From Carboxylicivirga linearis (GTDB lineage: Bacteria; Bacteroidota; Bacteroidia; Bacteroidales; Marinilabiliaceae): a stretch of 64,000 nt of DNA. This document shows, in pieces, positions 9,374-17,899 of the stretch; position 1 is the stretch's first letter, and each line of letters begins with the position of its first letter. The notes below the pieces were generated by a model that was not told the DNA's origin, did no database searches, and was given only the letters and a program-made list of their open reading frames with translations. Location: positions 1 to 64,000 of the forward strand of contig NZ_JAGUCO010000019.1 of NCBI RefSeq assembly GCF_018271995.1, given 5' to 3'. Position numbers and translations under genes: made by a program.

Positions 9374-10099
9374 TTGAAAATTTCAGGATTACTCTTATTA
9401 GCTTTGATTATATCTTTGCCGCTACTGGGGCAAAATAATAAGAAAAAGGTGCCTAATTTGCGTCCTTTTGATGAAAAACCATTGCATTTTGGATTTTTAA
9501 TCGGGATGAATACAATGGATTTTCGCGTTTATAATACCGGAGAAGCTATTGGTGATAATGGAGAGATGCTTTATGCTGATGTTGTTAATCTAAGGCCGGG
9601 ATTAAATATTGGAATTGTTTCCAGTTATCGATTACGTCCAAATTTAAATTTGCGTTTTTTACCCGGAATTAGCTTTGGACAGCGTGATTTGATGTACTAT
9701 ACAGAGAATTTTCCTGAAGATGAAAAAGAAAAAATAGAATCATCTCCTTTACAAATTAAATCTACCTTTCTGGAGTTTCCACTGTTAATTAAATACAGTG
9801 CTTTACGTATGCATAATGCAAAACCTTATTTGGTAGGTGGTTTTAATGCTCGATACGATTTGGCTAAGGATGTACAAGATCGATTGTTATTAAAATCTTT
9901 GGACGGTTATATAGAATTTGGTGCTGGTTTTGACTTTTATATGACTTTTTTCAGACTGTCTGTGGAACTGAAAGCATCCATTGGGTTGGCAAATATCTTA
10001 AATCCGGCTGGAACAGGCGATTTATTGGATCAGCAATATACCGACGCATTGAGTGGGCTTAAGTCTCGTATTTTTCATCTTACCTTTTATTTCGAATAA
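9374..10099 (+). CDS. porT: PorT family outer membrane protein of type IX secretion
   Basis: The 241-residue protein has a signal peptide ending near LPLLGQ and a set of strands typical of an eight-stranded outer membrane barrel: HFGFLIGMNTMDF, then LNIGIVSSYRL, then FLEFPLLIKYSA, ending in HLTFYFE. Length and location directly after ubiE match PorT/SprT, a protein needed for type IX secretion in Porphyromonas and Flavobacterium. The TTG start at 9374 gives a good signal peptide and no ATG fits better. It agrees with the T9SS cargo at the left edge of the window. Confidence 0.85.
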   Translation: MKISGLLLLALIISLPLLGQNNKKKVPNLRPFDEKPLHFGFLIGMNTMDFRVYNTGEAIGDNGEMLYADVVNLRPGLNIGIVSSYRLRPNLNLRFLPGISFGQRDLMYYTENFPEDEKEKIESSPLQIKSTFLEFPLLIKYSALRMHNAKPYLVGGFNARYDLAKDVQDRLLLKSLDGYIEFGAGFDFYMTFFRLSVELKASIGLANILNPAGTGDLLDQQYTDALSGLKSRIFHLTFYFE

Positions 10100-10169
10100 T
10101 TCAACTACTTTTGTGCAATAAATAACCTGGCTTTGAATATTCGAAGCCATATCGAATGATTTGTTGCGA

Positions 10170-11747
10170 ATGAAACGTGAAATTGTACTGCGCTTGTCTC
10201 CCAAAGAGGCTTCTGATGAAAAGTTCTATCGACCTTTGGTAGCTAAGAAACTTAAAGTAGCACCTGAGAAGTTAACCTATATTAAAGTGGTTAAGCGATC
10301 GATTGATGCTCGTAAGAAAATTGTTGTGGTACAATTGCATATTGAAGCATATGCCAATACAAAGCCACCAAAACCGAAAACCATCACTTTTAATTATCCC
10401 GATGTTAGTAATGCCGATGAGGTAATTGTGGTTGGTGCCGGACCAGGAGGTTATTTTGCTGCTTTGCGTTTGATTGAATTGGGCTTAAAGCCTATAGTGC
10501 TGGAAAGAGGAAAAGGTGTTAGTGAGCGCAAAAAAGATTTGGCTTTGTTGAATCGTAACATACAGGTAGATACCGACTCTAATTATGCTTTTGGAGAAGG
10601 TGGTGCTGGTACTTTTTCTGATGGAAAACTATATACCCGTAGTACCAAAAGGGGTGATTTTAGAAAAGTGCTTGAAGTATTTGCTTTTCATGGGGCCAGT
10701 GAAGAAATATTAATTGATTCGCATCCGCACATAGGCACCGATAAGCTTCCCGGGGTTATTAAATCAATGCGTGAGTCTATAATTAAGGCGGGTGGTCAAG
10801 TTTTATTTAATACTAAGGTGACCGATCTTTTAGTGGAGGACACCAAAGTTACTGGTGTTGAAACCGAATCGGGAGAAAAAATACTGGCGAGATCTGTGGT
10901 TTTGGCAACTGGCCATTCTGCAAAAGATGTATATTATTTTTTACATGACCGGGCTATTCAACTCGAAGCCAAAACATGGGCCATGGGTGTTAGGGTGGAG
11001 CATCCGCAGGAACTGATTGATCAAATACAATATCATTCACCGGCCGGAAGAGGACAGTATTTGCCTGCTGCAAGTTATAGCTTATCATGCCAGATTGAAG
11101 AAAGAGGTGTTTACTCATTTTGTATGTGTCCGGGTGGATTTATTGTTCCAGCCATGACTGATGCCGATGAGATGGTTGTAAATGGAATGTCACCATCGAG
11201 GCGAGATTCACCTTTTGCAAATAGTGGTATTGTAGTTGAAATACGACCAGATGATATTGGTGAATACAAAAATAAAGGGGTGTTAGGTGGTTTGGAGTTT
11301 CAAAAAGAATTGGAGCGTCTTGCCTGCATTAATGGAGGTCAGGGAGTAGTAGCTCCCGCTCAGGGACTAGCCGATTTTGTTGCCGGTAAGCTTTCGTTTG
11401 ATTTGCCCGAGTCTTCGTATGTGCCCGGAACCGTTGCTTCTCCTATGCACTTTTGGTTACCCGAGCATATTGGTAAAAGGCTACAGGATGGTTTTGCTTA
11501 CTTTGGTAAGCGGGCAAAAGGATTTGTTACGAACGAAGCATTGATTCTAGGAGTGGAAAGTCGCACATCATCACCGGTTCGAATTCCGCGTGACAGAAAC
11601 ACTTTTCAGCATGTGCAAATCAGTGGTCTGTATCCTTGTGGAGAAGGTGCCGGATATGCCGGAGGAATTGCTTCTTCAGCTATTGATGGAGAGAGGTGTG
11701 CCGAAAAAGCTTTTGAATTCATCACCGGAAAAAATATTGATGAATAA
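10170..11747 (+). CDS. FAD-dependent dehydrogenase, COG2509 family
   Basis: The 525-residue flavoprotein has an N-terminal basic domain of about 85 residues, then the dinucleotide-binding motif VVGAGPGGYFAALRL, a GGAGTFSDGKLYT segment and the late motif LGVESRTSSPVRIPRD. These are typical of the COG2509 family of uncharacterised FAD-dependent dehydrogenases. No substrate is established for the family. The ATG at 10170 is preferred to the TTG at 10161. TACTTTTG at 10106-10113 could be its -7 element. The interspersed repeat array at 11872 begins 124 bp after the stop. Confidence 0.85.
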   Translation: MKREIVLRLSPKEASDEKFYRPLVAKKLKVAPEKLTYIKVVKRSIDARKKIVVVQLHIEAYANTKPPKPKTITFNYPDVSNADEVIVVGAGPGGYFAALRLIELGLKPIVLERGKGVSERKKDLALLNRNIQVDTDSNYAFGEGGAGTFSDGKLYTRSTKRGDFRKVLEVFAFHGASEEILIDSHPHIGTDKLPGVIKSMRESIIKAGGQVLFNTKVTDLLVEDTKVTGVETESGEKILARSVVLATGHSAKDVYYFLHDRAIQLEAKTWAMGVRVEHPQELIDQIQYHSPAGRGQYLPAASYSLSCQIEERGVYSFCMCPGGFIVPAMTDADEMVVNGMSPSRRDSPFANSGIVVEIRPDDIGEYKNKGVLGGLEFQKELERLACINGGQGVVAPAQGLADFVAGKLSFDLPESSYVPGTVASPMHFWLPEHIGKRLQDGFAYFGKRAKGFVTNEALILGVESRTSSPVRIPRDRNTFQHVQISGLYPCGEGAGYAGGIASSAIDGERCAEKAFEFITGKNIDE

Positions 11748-11871
11748 GTAAGGGTGTCTTGATTAAACCTTTAGTCGACTATCATAATTTTGTTTGTCCA
11801 CAATCTTCTAATTTGACTCTTTAGAACATCGTACGATTGGTTTTTGATACAGATTTTATCAAAATGAAATT

Positions 11872-11996
11872 AGATGCGCATCAAAAGGTCGTGAGATGCA
11901 TATCTAAAGGTATGCGAGATGCGTATCTCATATGTGATGAGATGCGTATCTGATACACCATTAGATGCGTATCTCCGGAGAATAAGATGCGCATCA
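11872..11996. repeat. Array of six 12-bp near-palindromes (copy 1 of an interspersed family)
   Basis: Six copies of a unit close to the perfect palindrome AGATGCGCATCT start at 11872, 11894, 11917, 11940, 11963 and 11985, so the spacing is 22, 23, 23, 23 and 22 bp. The variants are AGATGCGCATCA, AGATGCATATCT, AGATGCGTATCT (three times) and AGATGCGCATCA. Neighbouring copies can fold together: 11918-11931 pairs with 11937-11950 over 14 bp with two G-U pairs. The array lies in the 317-bp gap between two convergent genes. A five-copy relative with the same flanks lies at 62792-62893. The rest of the gap shows nothing recognisable. Confidence 0.9.
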
Positions 11997-12064
11997 TTTT
12001 TTAAAAGGCTCTTATTCTGATCAAAAAGTGTATTAAACTGGATTAGAAAAGTTGGATTAAAAAA

Positions 12065-12826
12065 TCAAAAAGCCAATTGTCTTCTGAATTCAGCACAGGT
12101 AATAGCGGTTGCTACTGCCACATTTAATGATTCACTTGTGGCTGATTCGGGTGGGTAATTCGGAATATTTATTTTGGTGCTCACATACTTTTCAACCTCC
12201 TTACTAATGCCATTTCCTTCGTTACCCATTACAATAATACCATTAGCCTTTAAATCGGTTTGGTAAAGATTATCACCTTCCAGAAAAGTTCCATAAATCT
12301 CTACATTGTCAATCGAGTCAAAAAAGTTTGCTGCTTCAATATAATGAACTTTCACTCTTGCAATGGCCCCCATGGTAGATTGAACCGTTTTGGAATTGTA
12401 TATATCAGCGCATCCTTTGGTGCAGAAGACATCTTCTATACCAAACCAGTCAGCCATTCTTACAATAGTACCCAAGTTGCCGGGATCCTGAATATCATCT
12501 AAAAATAAACTTAGCTTTGTTGATAGTTGTTCGTAATCGAAATTAGTTGCAGGTTGCTCAAAAACAGCCATCACAGGAGGGGTGCTTTTGAGAGACGATA
12601 CTTTCTTAATTTCGTTTAAGCTTGCATTTATTATTTCGGTATTATTTAAATAATTCTTATTGCTGTTCAACCACTCATCTGTTGCAATCAGAATTTTACA
12701 TTTTAGTGATGTGGTAAGCAGATCATCTACTAATTTATGTCCTTCGGCAACGAACAATTGTTCCTGATCGCGATGTTTTTTTCGGGCTAATGAAGTAATT
12801 AATTTTTGCTTATTCTTACTCAGCAT
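12065..12826 (-). CDS. SpoU/TrmH-family RNA 2'-O-methyltransferase
   Basis: The 253-residue protein has an N-terminal RNA-binding domain (LARKKHRDQEQLFVAEG) and a C-terminal SPOUT domain. Three SpoU motifs are visible: DPGNLGTIVR, IIVMGNEGNGIS and INIPNYPPESATSESLNVAVA. It probably methylates a ribose in 23S rRNA or tRNA using SAM; the exact nucleotide cannot be deduced. It is divergent from tamL, a pairing I recall as frequent in Bacteroidota. Confidence 0.9.
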   Translation of the reverse strand: MLSKNKQKLITSLARKKHRDQEQLFVAEGHKLVDDLLTTSLKCKILIATDEWLNSNKNYLNNTEIINASLNEIKKVSSLKSTPPVMAVFEQPATNFDYEQLSTKLSLFLDDIQDPGNLGTIVRMADWFGIEDVFCTKGCADIYNSKTVQSTMGAIARVKVHYIEAANFFDSIDNVEIYGTFLEGDNLYQTDLKANGIIVMGNEGNGISKEVEKYVSTKINIPNYPPESATSESLNVAVATAITCAEFRRQLAF

Positions 12827-12947
12827 AACTAAAATTGATGAATGTTGGCCGTAAAGTTAGAGCTTATCAACCGAATTAAATATCTTTATCCAAAGTTTGT
12901 TTCAAACAACCATTTATCTGATGGTTCAATTACCTATTTAAATTATA

Positions 12948-15308
12948 TTGAGAGGAGTGCAAAAAAAATACTGGGCGTTGGTAAGAAATGTCGAAGCAAT
13001 ATATATTAAACTCTGCATAATTTTCGCTTTGGTGTTTATTTGGGGATGTAGTACAACCAAATATGTGCCGGAAGGATCCTATTTACTTAATAAGGTTGAA
13101 ATAGAAAATTCAGCCAAAGATGTATCTAAAGAAGAACTGAAAGGATATTTACGTCAGAAGGGAAATATAAAAATTCTGGGTTTTTGGCGGTTTCATTTAG
13201 GGCTGTATAATCTTTCGGGGCAAGATGGATCAAAAGGTTTTAACCAATGGTTACGAAGAATTGGTGAGGAGCCAGTGTTGTACGATGAGGTACTTAAAAT
13301 GAAATCGAATGAACAGCTGAGCCTTTACCTTCGCAATAAGGGTTATTTTAATGCTCATGTTAGGGATACTGTTATTCAAACATCATCTAAAAAAGTTAAA
13401 GTTAAATATAGCATTGAACCTGGTAACAGGTATAACTTAAATAATGTATCATACCGAATTGACGATCCTAATATTGAAGAACTGGTTTACGAAGATTCGG
13501 TGAAGACCTTGTTGAAAAGGGGTAAGCCTTTTGATGCCAGAATGCATGACAAGGAGCGGGAAAGGATAACTAAAAAGGTACGTAATAATGGCTATTTCGA
13601 CTTTAGGAAGGATTACATTTATTTTTGGGCTGATAGTGCCTTGAATAATTACAGTGTAAACGACTCATTAATTATAGCCAATAATCTTATTAGTCTGAAT
13701 AAAGACAAGGATACCCTTATTAATCATCGCAAGTCGAAAATAAAGGATGTTTATTTTGTGGTTGGATTTGATGCACAAGAGGCATTGGAGCACCAGGAAA
13801 CCTATTTTCAGCAGTTTGATACATTAATGTATGAAGGTTGTCATATCTTATATAACAAAGATCTTCATTTCAGAGCTGATGTGTTGATCAATTCGAATTA
13901 TATTTTTCCGGGACAGTTTTATAAGGAAGAGTTGGTGAATAAAACTCAAAACCTGCTCTCAGATATTCAGTTGTTTAGGTTTATAAATATTCGATTTAAA
14001 GTAGCCGACCAAATGCTGGATGAAGAAGGAAATCAGCAGCTTGATTGTTATATACAATTGTCAGCATCAAAAACACAGAGTTATACCTTTGAAATAGAAG
14101 GTACCAACTCATCGGGTAACCTTGGAGCAGCAGGAAGCTTTAAATATAAACACAAAAATATTGCTCGTGGAGGGGAGGTTTTTGAGTTTGGGATAAGGAC
14201 AGCAACCGAAAGACAAACCCAAGGTGTGGAGAAAATTAGTTTTAATACATTTGAGTTTGGGACTGAAACATCAGTGACCATACCTAAATTTTTAGTGCCA
14301 TTTAAAATTGAAAGTTTTCGAAAAAGATATAATCCTCGTACCGGTATATCGGCTGCCTATAACTATCAGCGTCGTCCGGATTATACGCGAATTATTATCA
14401 ATGGTCGTTTAAGTTATAATTGGAAATCAAATCCATTGGTAACTCATTATCTTTCACCTTTTGAGTTGAGTTTGATAAATGTACCATACATCGATCCCGA
14501 ATTTTATGATAGAATTGAGCCGACATATTTAATATACAGTTATCAGGATCAGCTGATCAGTAGTACTTCTTATTCGTATATCTATAATGAACAGCTTTCT
14601 CCGGGAGAAAAAAATTATTGGTATTTCCAGTCTAATATTGAAGTTGCCGGTAATATTTTAAACGGGTTTACCAATCTGTTTAATTTAGGTGGTAGTGGTG
14701 ACTATAAGGAATTGCTTGGTATTAGATACGCACAATACCTTAAGTCAGATATTGATATCCGTTATCATTTTAATGTAAACCGAATCAATTCTTTTGCTTA
14801 TCGCTTCTTTGCAGGTGTGGCTTATCCTTATGGCAATTCCCAAACTATGCCTTTTGTGAAGCAATACTTCTCAGGTGGAGCTAATAGCGTTAGAGCATGG
14901 CCGGTAAGAGGTTTAGGGCCTGGTTCGCATAAAGAGAGTGTGATCAACTACTATAACATGACAGCTGATATTAAGCTGGAATTCAATGCAGAGTATCGCT
15001 ATAAACTATTTTGGTTGTTGGAAGGGGCTTTATTCCTTGATGTTGGAAATATTTGGGATATTACAAGTACAGGTGACGAGGTGCGTGATGCAAATGGTCT
15101 GTTTAAATTTAACCAGTTTTATAAGCAATTAGCAGTAGGGGTGGGCACCGGATTGCGCCTTGATTTTAATTATTTTGTTTTCAGGTTAGATATGGGGCTG
15201 AAAGCTCGTGATCCATCATTACAAAAAGGTGATAGGTGGATATTAGGAAGAAGAGCATTAACCTGGGATGATACCGCATTTAATTTTGCCATAGGATATC
15301 CGTTTTAA
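12948..15308 (+). CDS. tamL: TamL-type outer membrane lipoprotein of the Omp85 family
   Basis: The 786-residue protein combines a lipobox (FIWGC, Cys34) with POTRA-like N-terminal repeats and a C-terminal Omp85 barrel. The barrel includes the QYFSGGANSVRAWPVRGLGPG lid-loop region and a final strand ending in a phenylalanine. Lipidated TamA relatives (TamL) are characteristic of Bacteroidota and help assemble outer membrane proteins or transport lipids with TamB. No tamB follows; a terminator and an aldolase gene do. The start is uncertain: TTG at 12948, GTG at 12957 or TTG at 12978 are all possible. Confidence 0.87.
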   Translation: MRGVQKKYWALVRNVEAIYIKLCIIFALVFIWGCSTTKYVPEGSYLLNKVEIENSAKDVSKEELKGYLRQKGNIKILGFWRFHLGLYNLSGQDGSKGFNQWLRRIGEEPVLYDEVLKMKSNEQLSLYLRNKGYFNAHVRDTVIQTSSKKVKVKYSIEPGNRYNLNNVSYRIDDPNIEELVYEDSVKTLLKRGKPFDARMHDKERERITKKVRNNGYFDFRKDYIYFWADSALNNYSVNDSLIIANNLISLNKDKDTLINHRKSKIKDVYFVVGFDAQEALEHQETYFQQFDTLMYEGCHILYNKDLHFRADVLINSNYIFPGQFYKEELVNKTQNLLSDIQLFRFINIRFKVADQMLDEEGNQQLDCYIQLSASKTQSYTFEIEGTNSSGNLGAAGSFKYKHKNIARGGEVFEFGIRTATERQTQGVEKISFNTFEFGTETSVTIPKFLVPFKIESFRKRYNPRTGISAAYNYQRRPDYTRIIINGRLSYNWKSNPLVTHYLSPFELSLINVPYIDPEFYDRIEPTYLIYSYQDQLISSTSYSYIYNEQLSPGEKNYWYFQSNIEVAGNILNGFTNLFNLGGSGDYKELLGIRYAQYLKSDIDIRYHFNVNRINSFAYRFFAGVAYPYGNSQTMPFVKQYFSGGANSVRAWPVRGLGPGSHKESVINYYNMTADIKLEFNAEYRYKLFWLLEGALFLDVGNIWDITSTGDEVRDANGLFKFNQFYKQLAVGVGTGLRLDFNYFVFRLDMGLKARDPSLQKGDRWILGRRALTWDDTAFNFAIGYPF

Positions 15309-15324
15309 ACTACAAGAAATAAAG

Positions 15325-15349
15325 AAAGGAGGCCTTTTGAGCCTCCTTT
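15325..15349. terminator. Bidirectional terminator between tamL and fbaB
   Basis: A 9-bp perfect GC-rich stem (15325-15333 with 15341-15349) with a 7-nt loop, flanked by A and T, lies between convergent genes. Confidence 0.8.
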
Positions 15350-15372
15350 GTATTATATAAAAACGTTTACAA

Positions 15373-16368
15373 TTAAGCTTTTTCAGCTGAACCTAAAACG
15401 TTAATGTTTTTCTGCATGTAAAGATCTTTCAATATATCACGAGCAGGACCTAAGTATTTACGAGGATCGAATTCACCTGGGTTTTCAGCCATTACTTTTC
15501 TTACTGCAGCAGTCATTGCTAAACGACCATCAGAGTCGATATTGATTTTACATACAGCTGATTTAGCAGCCTGACGTAATTGATCTTCAGGAATACCAAT
15601 AGCAGCTTTTAATGCACCACCAAATTCGTTAATAGTAGCAACGTGCTCTTGTGGTACTGAAGAAGAACCGTGAAGAACGATAGGGAATCCAGGGATTCTT
15701 TTTTCGATTTCTTCCAAAATATCAAATTTCAATGGAGGAGGAACTAATACTCCGTCTTCGTTTTTAGTACATTGCTCAGGAGTAAATTTGTGAGCACCGT
15801 GAGAAGTACCGATTGAAATAGCCAATGAATCAACACCGGTTCTTTTTACGAAATCTTCTACTTCTTCAGGTCTTGTGTAAGTTGATTCTTCAGCAACTAC
15901 ATCATCCTCAACACCTGCTAATACTCCAAGCTCACCTTCAACAGCTACACCATGAGCATGAGCATATTCTACTACTTTTGAAGTTAAGGCAACATTTTCT
16001 TCGTATGAGTGGTGCGATCCATCAATCATTACTGAAGAGAAACCGTTATCGATACAATCTTTACATAGTTCGAAAGTATCACCGTGGTCAAGGTGAAGAA
16101 CAACAGGAATTTCGTATCCTAGCTCTTTCGCATACTCAACAGCACCTTTAGCCATGTTTCTTAATAAAGTAGCATTAGCATATTTTCTTGCTCCTGCAGA
16201 AACTTGTAAGATAACTGGTGATTTTGTTTCAACACAAGCTTGAATAATTGCCTGCATCTGCTCAAGGTTGTTGAAGTTGTAAGCAGGAATAGCGTATCCG
16301 CCAGCAACCGCTTTTTTGAACAATTCAGGCGTACTTGAAAGCCCTAGTTCTTTGTAATTAATTGCCAT
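15373..16368 (-). CDS. Class II fructose-bisphosphate aldolase, class IIB type
   Basis: The 331-residue zinc aldolase cleaves fructose 1,6-bisphosphate in glycolysis. The LHLDHGDTFELC motif holds the zinc-binding and catalytic residues; SVMIDGSHHSYEEN and the HGSSSVP phosphate-binding motif follow. Length and motif spacing are of the class IIB group, which also includes tagatose-bisphosphate aldolases. The start at 16368 (MAINYKELG) is preferred to an upstream in-frame ATG at 16440 because the extra 24 residues are unlike the family. A good promoter lies upstream at 16511-16481. Confidence 0.9.
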   Translation of the reverse strand: MAINYKELGLSSTPELFKKAVAGGYAIPAYNFNNLEQMQAIIQACVETKSPVILQVSAGARKYANATLLRNMAKGAVEYAKELGYEIPVVLHLDHGDTFELCKDCIDNGFSSVMIDGSHHSYEENVALTSKVVEYAHAHGVAVEGELGVLAGVEDDVVAEESTYTRPEEVEDFVKRTGVDSLAISIGTSHGAHKFTPEQCTKNEDGVLVPPPLKFDILEEIEKRIPGFPIVLHGSSSVPQEHVATINEFGGALKAAIGIPEDQLRQAAKSAVCKINIDSDGRLAMTAAVRKVMAENPGEFDPRKYLGPARDILKDLYMQKNINVLGSAEKA

Positions 16369-16480
16369 TTGTCTGTATTTATAAATTGTAACTAATAATT
16401 TTACAACAAAAACACCTTGTTTGATATTAAATTGAAACAAGCATGTTGTGTATTTATAGTTAAGTGTAAGTTTGAGGCGG

Positions 16481-16511
16481 CAAAAGTAAACATTAGTTTA
16501 TTGTTATCCAA
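16481..16511 (-). promoter_or_regulatory. Promoter of the class IIB aldolase gene
   Basis: On the minus strand TTG (16511-16509), a 20-bp spacer and TACTTTTG (16488-16481) match the Bacteroidota -33/-7 consensus, about 113 nt before the start codon. Confidence 0.65.
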
Positions 16512-16729
16512 TATTTATAGGTGGTTGTTTGGTCTATTTTAGAATATTTAAAGATATTTTTCTTCATTCTAAATAAAGAGGAAAGAAATTCTGATTAGCC
16601 GTAAACATTTAGTAACTTTACCGGTTCAATATTCTTGAGGATCTGGATAGATTATTTTATATGGATTTCCAATAGTATTCTCATTAAATTTGTGATTAAT
16701 TATTTATTCTAAATTTCAATATTTGAATT
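16512..16729. other. Divergent intergenic region between the two aldolase genes
   Basis: Together with 16369-16480 this makes a 361-bp gap. It contains the promoter described for the minus-strand aldolase and, for the plus strand, a TAAATTTG at 16685-16692 that may be a -7 element without a clear -33 partner. No gene, RNA or repeat is seen in it. Confidence 0.5.
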
Positions 16730-17806
16730 ATGGGAAAAGTTTTAGACGTGGTAAAACCAGGTGTAGTAACTGGCGACGACGTAAGTAAATTGTTTGCAGT
16801 AGCAAAAGCTGAAGGTTTTGCAATGCCTGCAGTAAATGTTGTAGGTACCGATTCTATTAATGCTATTTTAGAAGCTGCCAAAGTGGTGAATTCTCCTGTA
16901 ATGATTCAGCTATCAAACGGTGGTGCTGCTTTCTTCGCAGGTAAAGGATTGAAACTTGACGGGCAAGAAGCTCAAATTTTAGGTGCTGTTTCTGCTGCCA
17001 AGCATGTTCACACTATTGCTGAAGCTTATGGTGTACCTGTTATCTTGCACACTGACCACGCTGCTAAAAAATTATTACCTTGGATCGACGGATTGTTAGA
17101 TGCAAGTGAAAAACATTTTGCTGAGACTGGTAAGCCATTGTTCAGCTCACATATGTTAGATCTTTCTGAAGAGCCATTGGAAGAAAATATCGAAATCTGT
17201 AAAGAATACTTAACTCGTATGAGTAAAATGGGTATGACTTTAGAGATTGAATTAGGTATTACTGGTGGTGAAGAAGATGGTGTTGACAACTCTGATGTTG
17301 ACAACGCATTACTTTACACTCAACCTGAAGAAGTTGCTTTCGCATACGAAGAGTTGTTGAAAATTTCTCCTAACTTCACTATTGCTGCTTCATTTGGTAA
17401 TGTACACGGTGTTTACAAGCCAGGTAACGTGGTGTTGAAGCCTTCTATCTTAGATGCTTCTCAAAAGTATATTCAAGACAAATACAATACAGCTGAAAAA
17501 CCAGTAAACTTTGTATTCCACGGTGGATCAGGATCTACTTTGGAAGAAATTCGTGAAGCAATCAGCTATGGTGTTATCAAAATGAATATCGATACTGATA
17601 CTCAGTGGGCTACTTGGGATGGTGTTCGTAAGTTCGAAGCTGAAAACCACGATTATCTTCAAGGTCAGATTGGTAATCCTGATGGTGATGATAAACCAAA
17701 TAAGAAATATTACGATCCTCGCGTATGGTTACGTGCAGGACAAGTAACTTTGGTTGATCGCTTGAAAGTTGCTTTTGAAGATCTTAACTGTATAGATCGT
17801 TTATAA
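16730..17806 (+). CDS. fbaA: Class II fructose-bisphosphate aldolase, class IIA type
   Basis: The 358-residue enzyme has the length and motifs of the Escherichia coli FbaA group: HTDHAAKKLLPWIDG for zinc binding and catalysis, LEIELGITGGEEDG and the phosphate-binding HGGSGS. It cleaves fructose 1,6-bisphosphate into two triose phosphates. It stands head to head with a class IIB aldolase, so the genome has at least two aldolases of different type. Codon use is typical of a highly expressed gene (many GGT, CGT and GAA codons). A strong terminator follows. Confidence 0.95.
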   Translation: MGKVLDVVKPGVVTGDDVSKLFAVAKAEGFAMPAVNVVGTDSINAILEAAKVVNSPVMIQLSNGGAAFFAGKGLKLDGQEAQILGAVSAAKHVHTIAEAYGVPVILHTDHAAKKLLPWIDGLLDASEKHFAETGKPLFSSHMLDLSEEPLEENIEICKEYLTRMSKMGMTLEIELGITGGEEDGVDNSDVDNALLYTQPEEVAFAYEELLKISPNFTIAASFGNVHGVYKPGNVVLKPSILDASQKYIQDKYNTAEKPVNFVFHGGSGSTLEEIREAISYGVIKMNIDTDTQWATWDGVRKFEAENHDYLQGQIGNPDGDDKPNKKYYDPRVWLRAGQVTLVDRLKVAFEDLNCIDRL

Positions 17807-17828
17807 TATTTTAAGAAACTTATACTTA

Positions 17829-17867
17829 AAAGAGGCACGGGTTTTGTATCTTGTGCCTCTTTTTTAT
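17829..17867 (+). terminator. Rho-independent terminator after fbaA
   Basis: A 10-bp perfect stem (17829-17838 with 17853-17862) leads into a run of T. Confidence 0.85.
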
Positions 17868-17899
17868 TGTAGGTATATAATTTCAAAGTATTAAGTAAG

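Noticed and set aside
11872-11996. CRISPR array
   Set aside because: The repeated unit is only 12 bp, the spacers are 10-11 bp and partly shared with the second copy, and there are no cas genes.
15825-16151. Histidine- and leucine-rich plus-strand open frame of 108 codons
   Set aside because: It is antisense to the class IIB aldolase and its composition reflects that gene's codon pattern.
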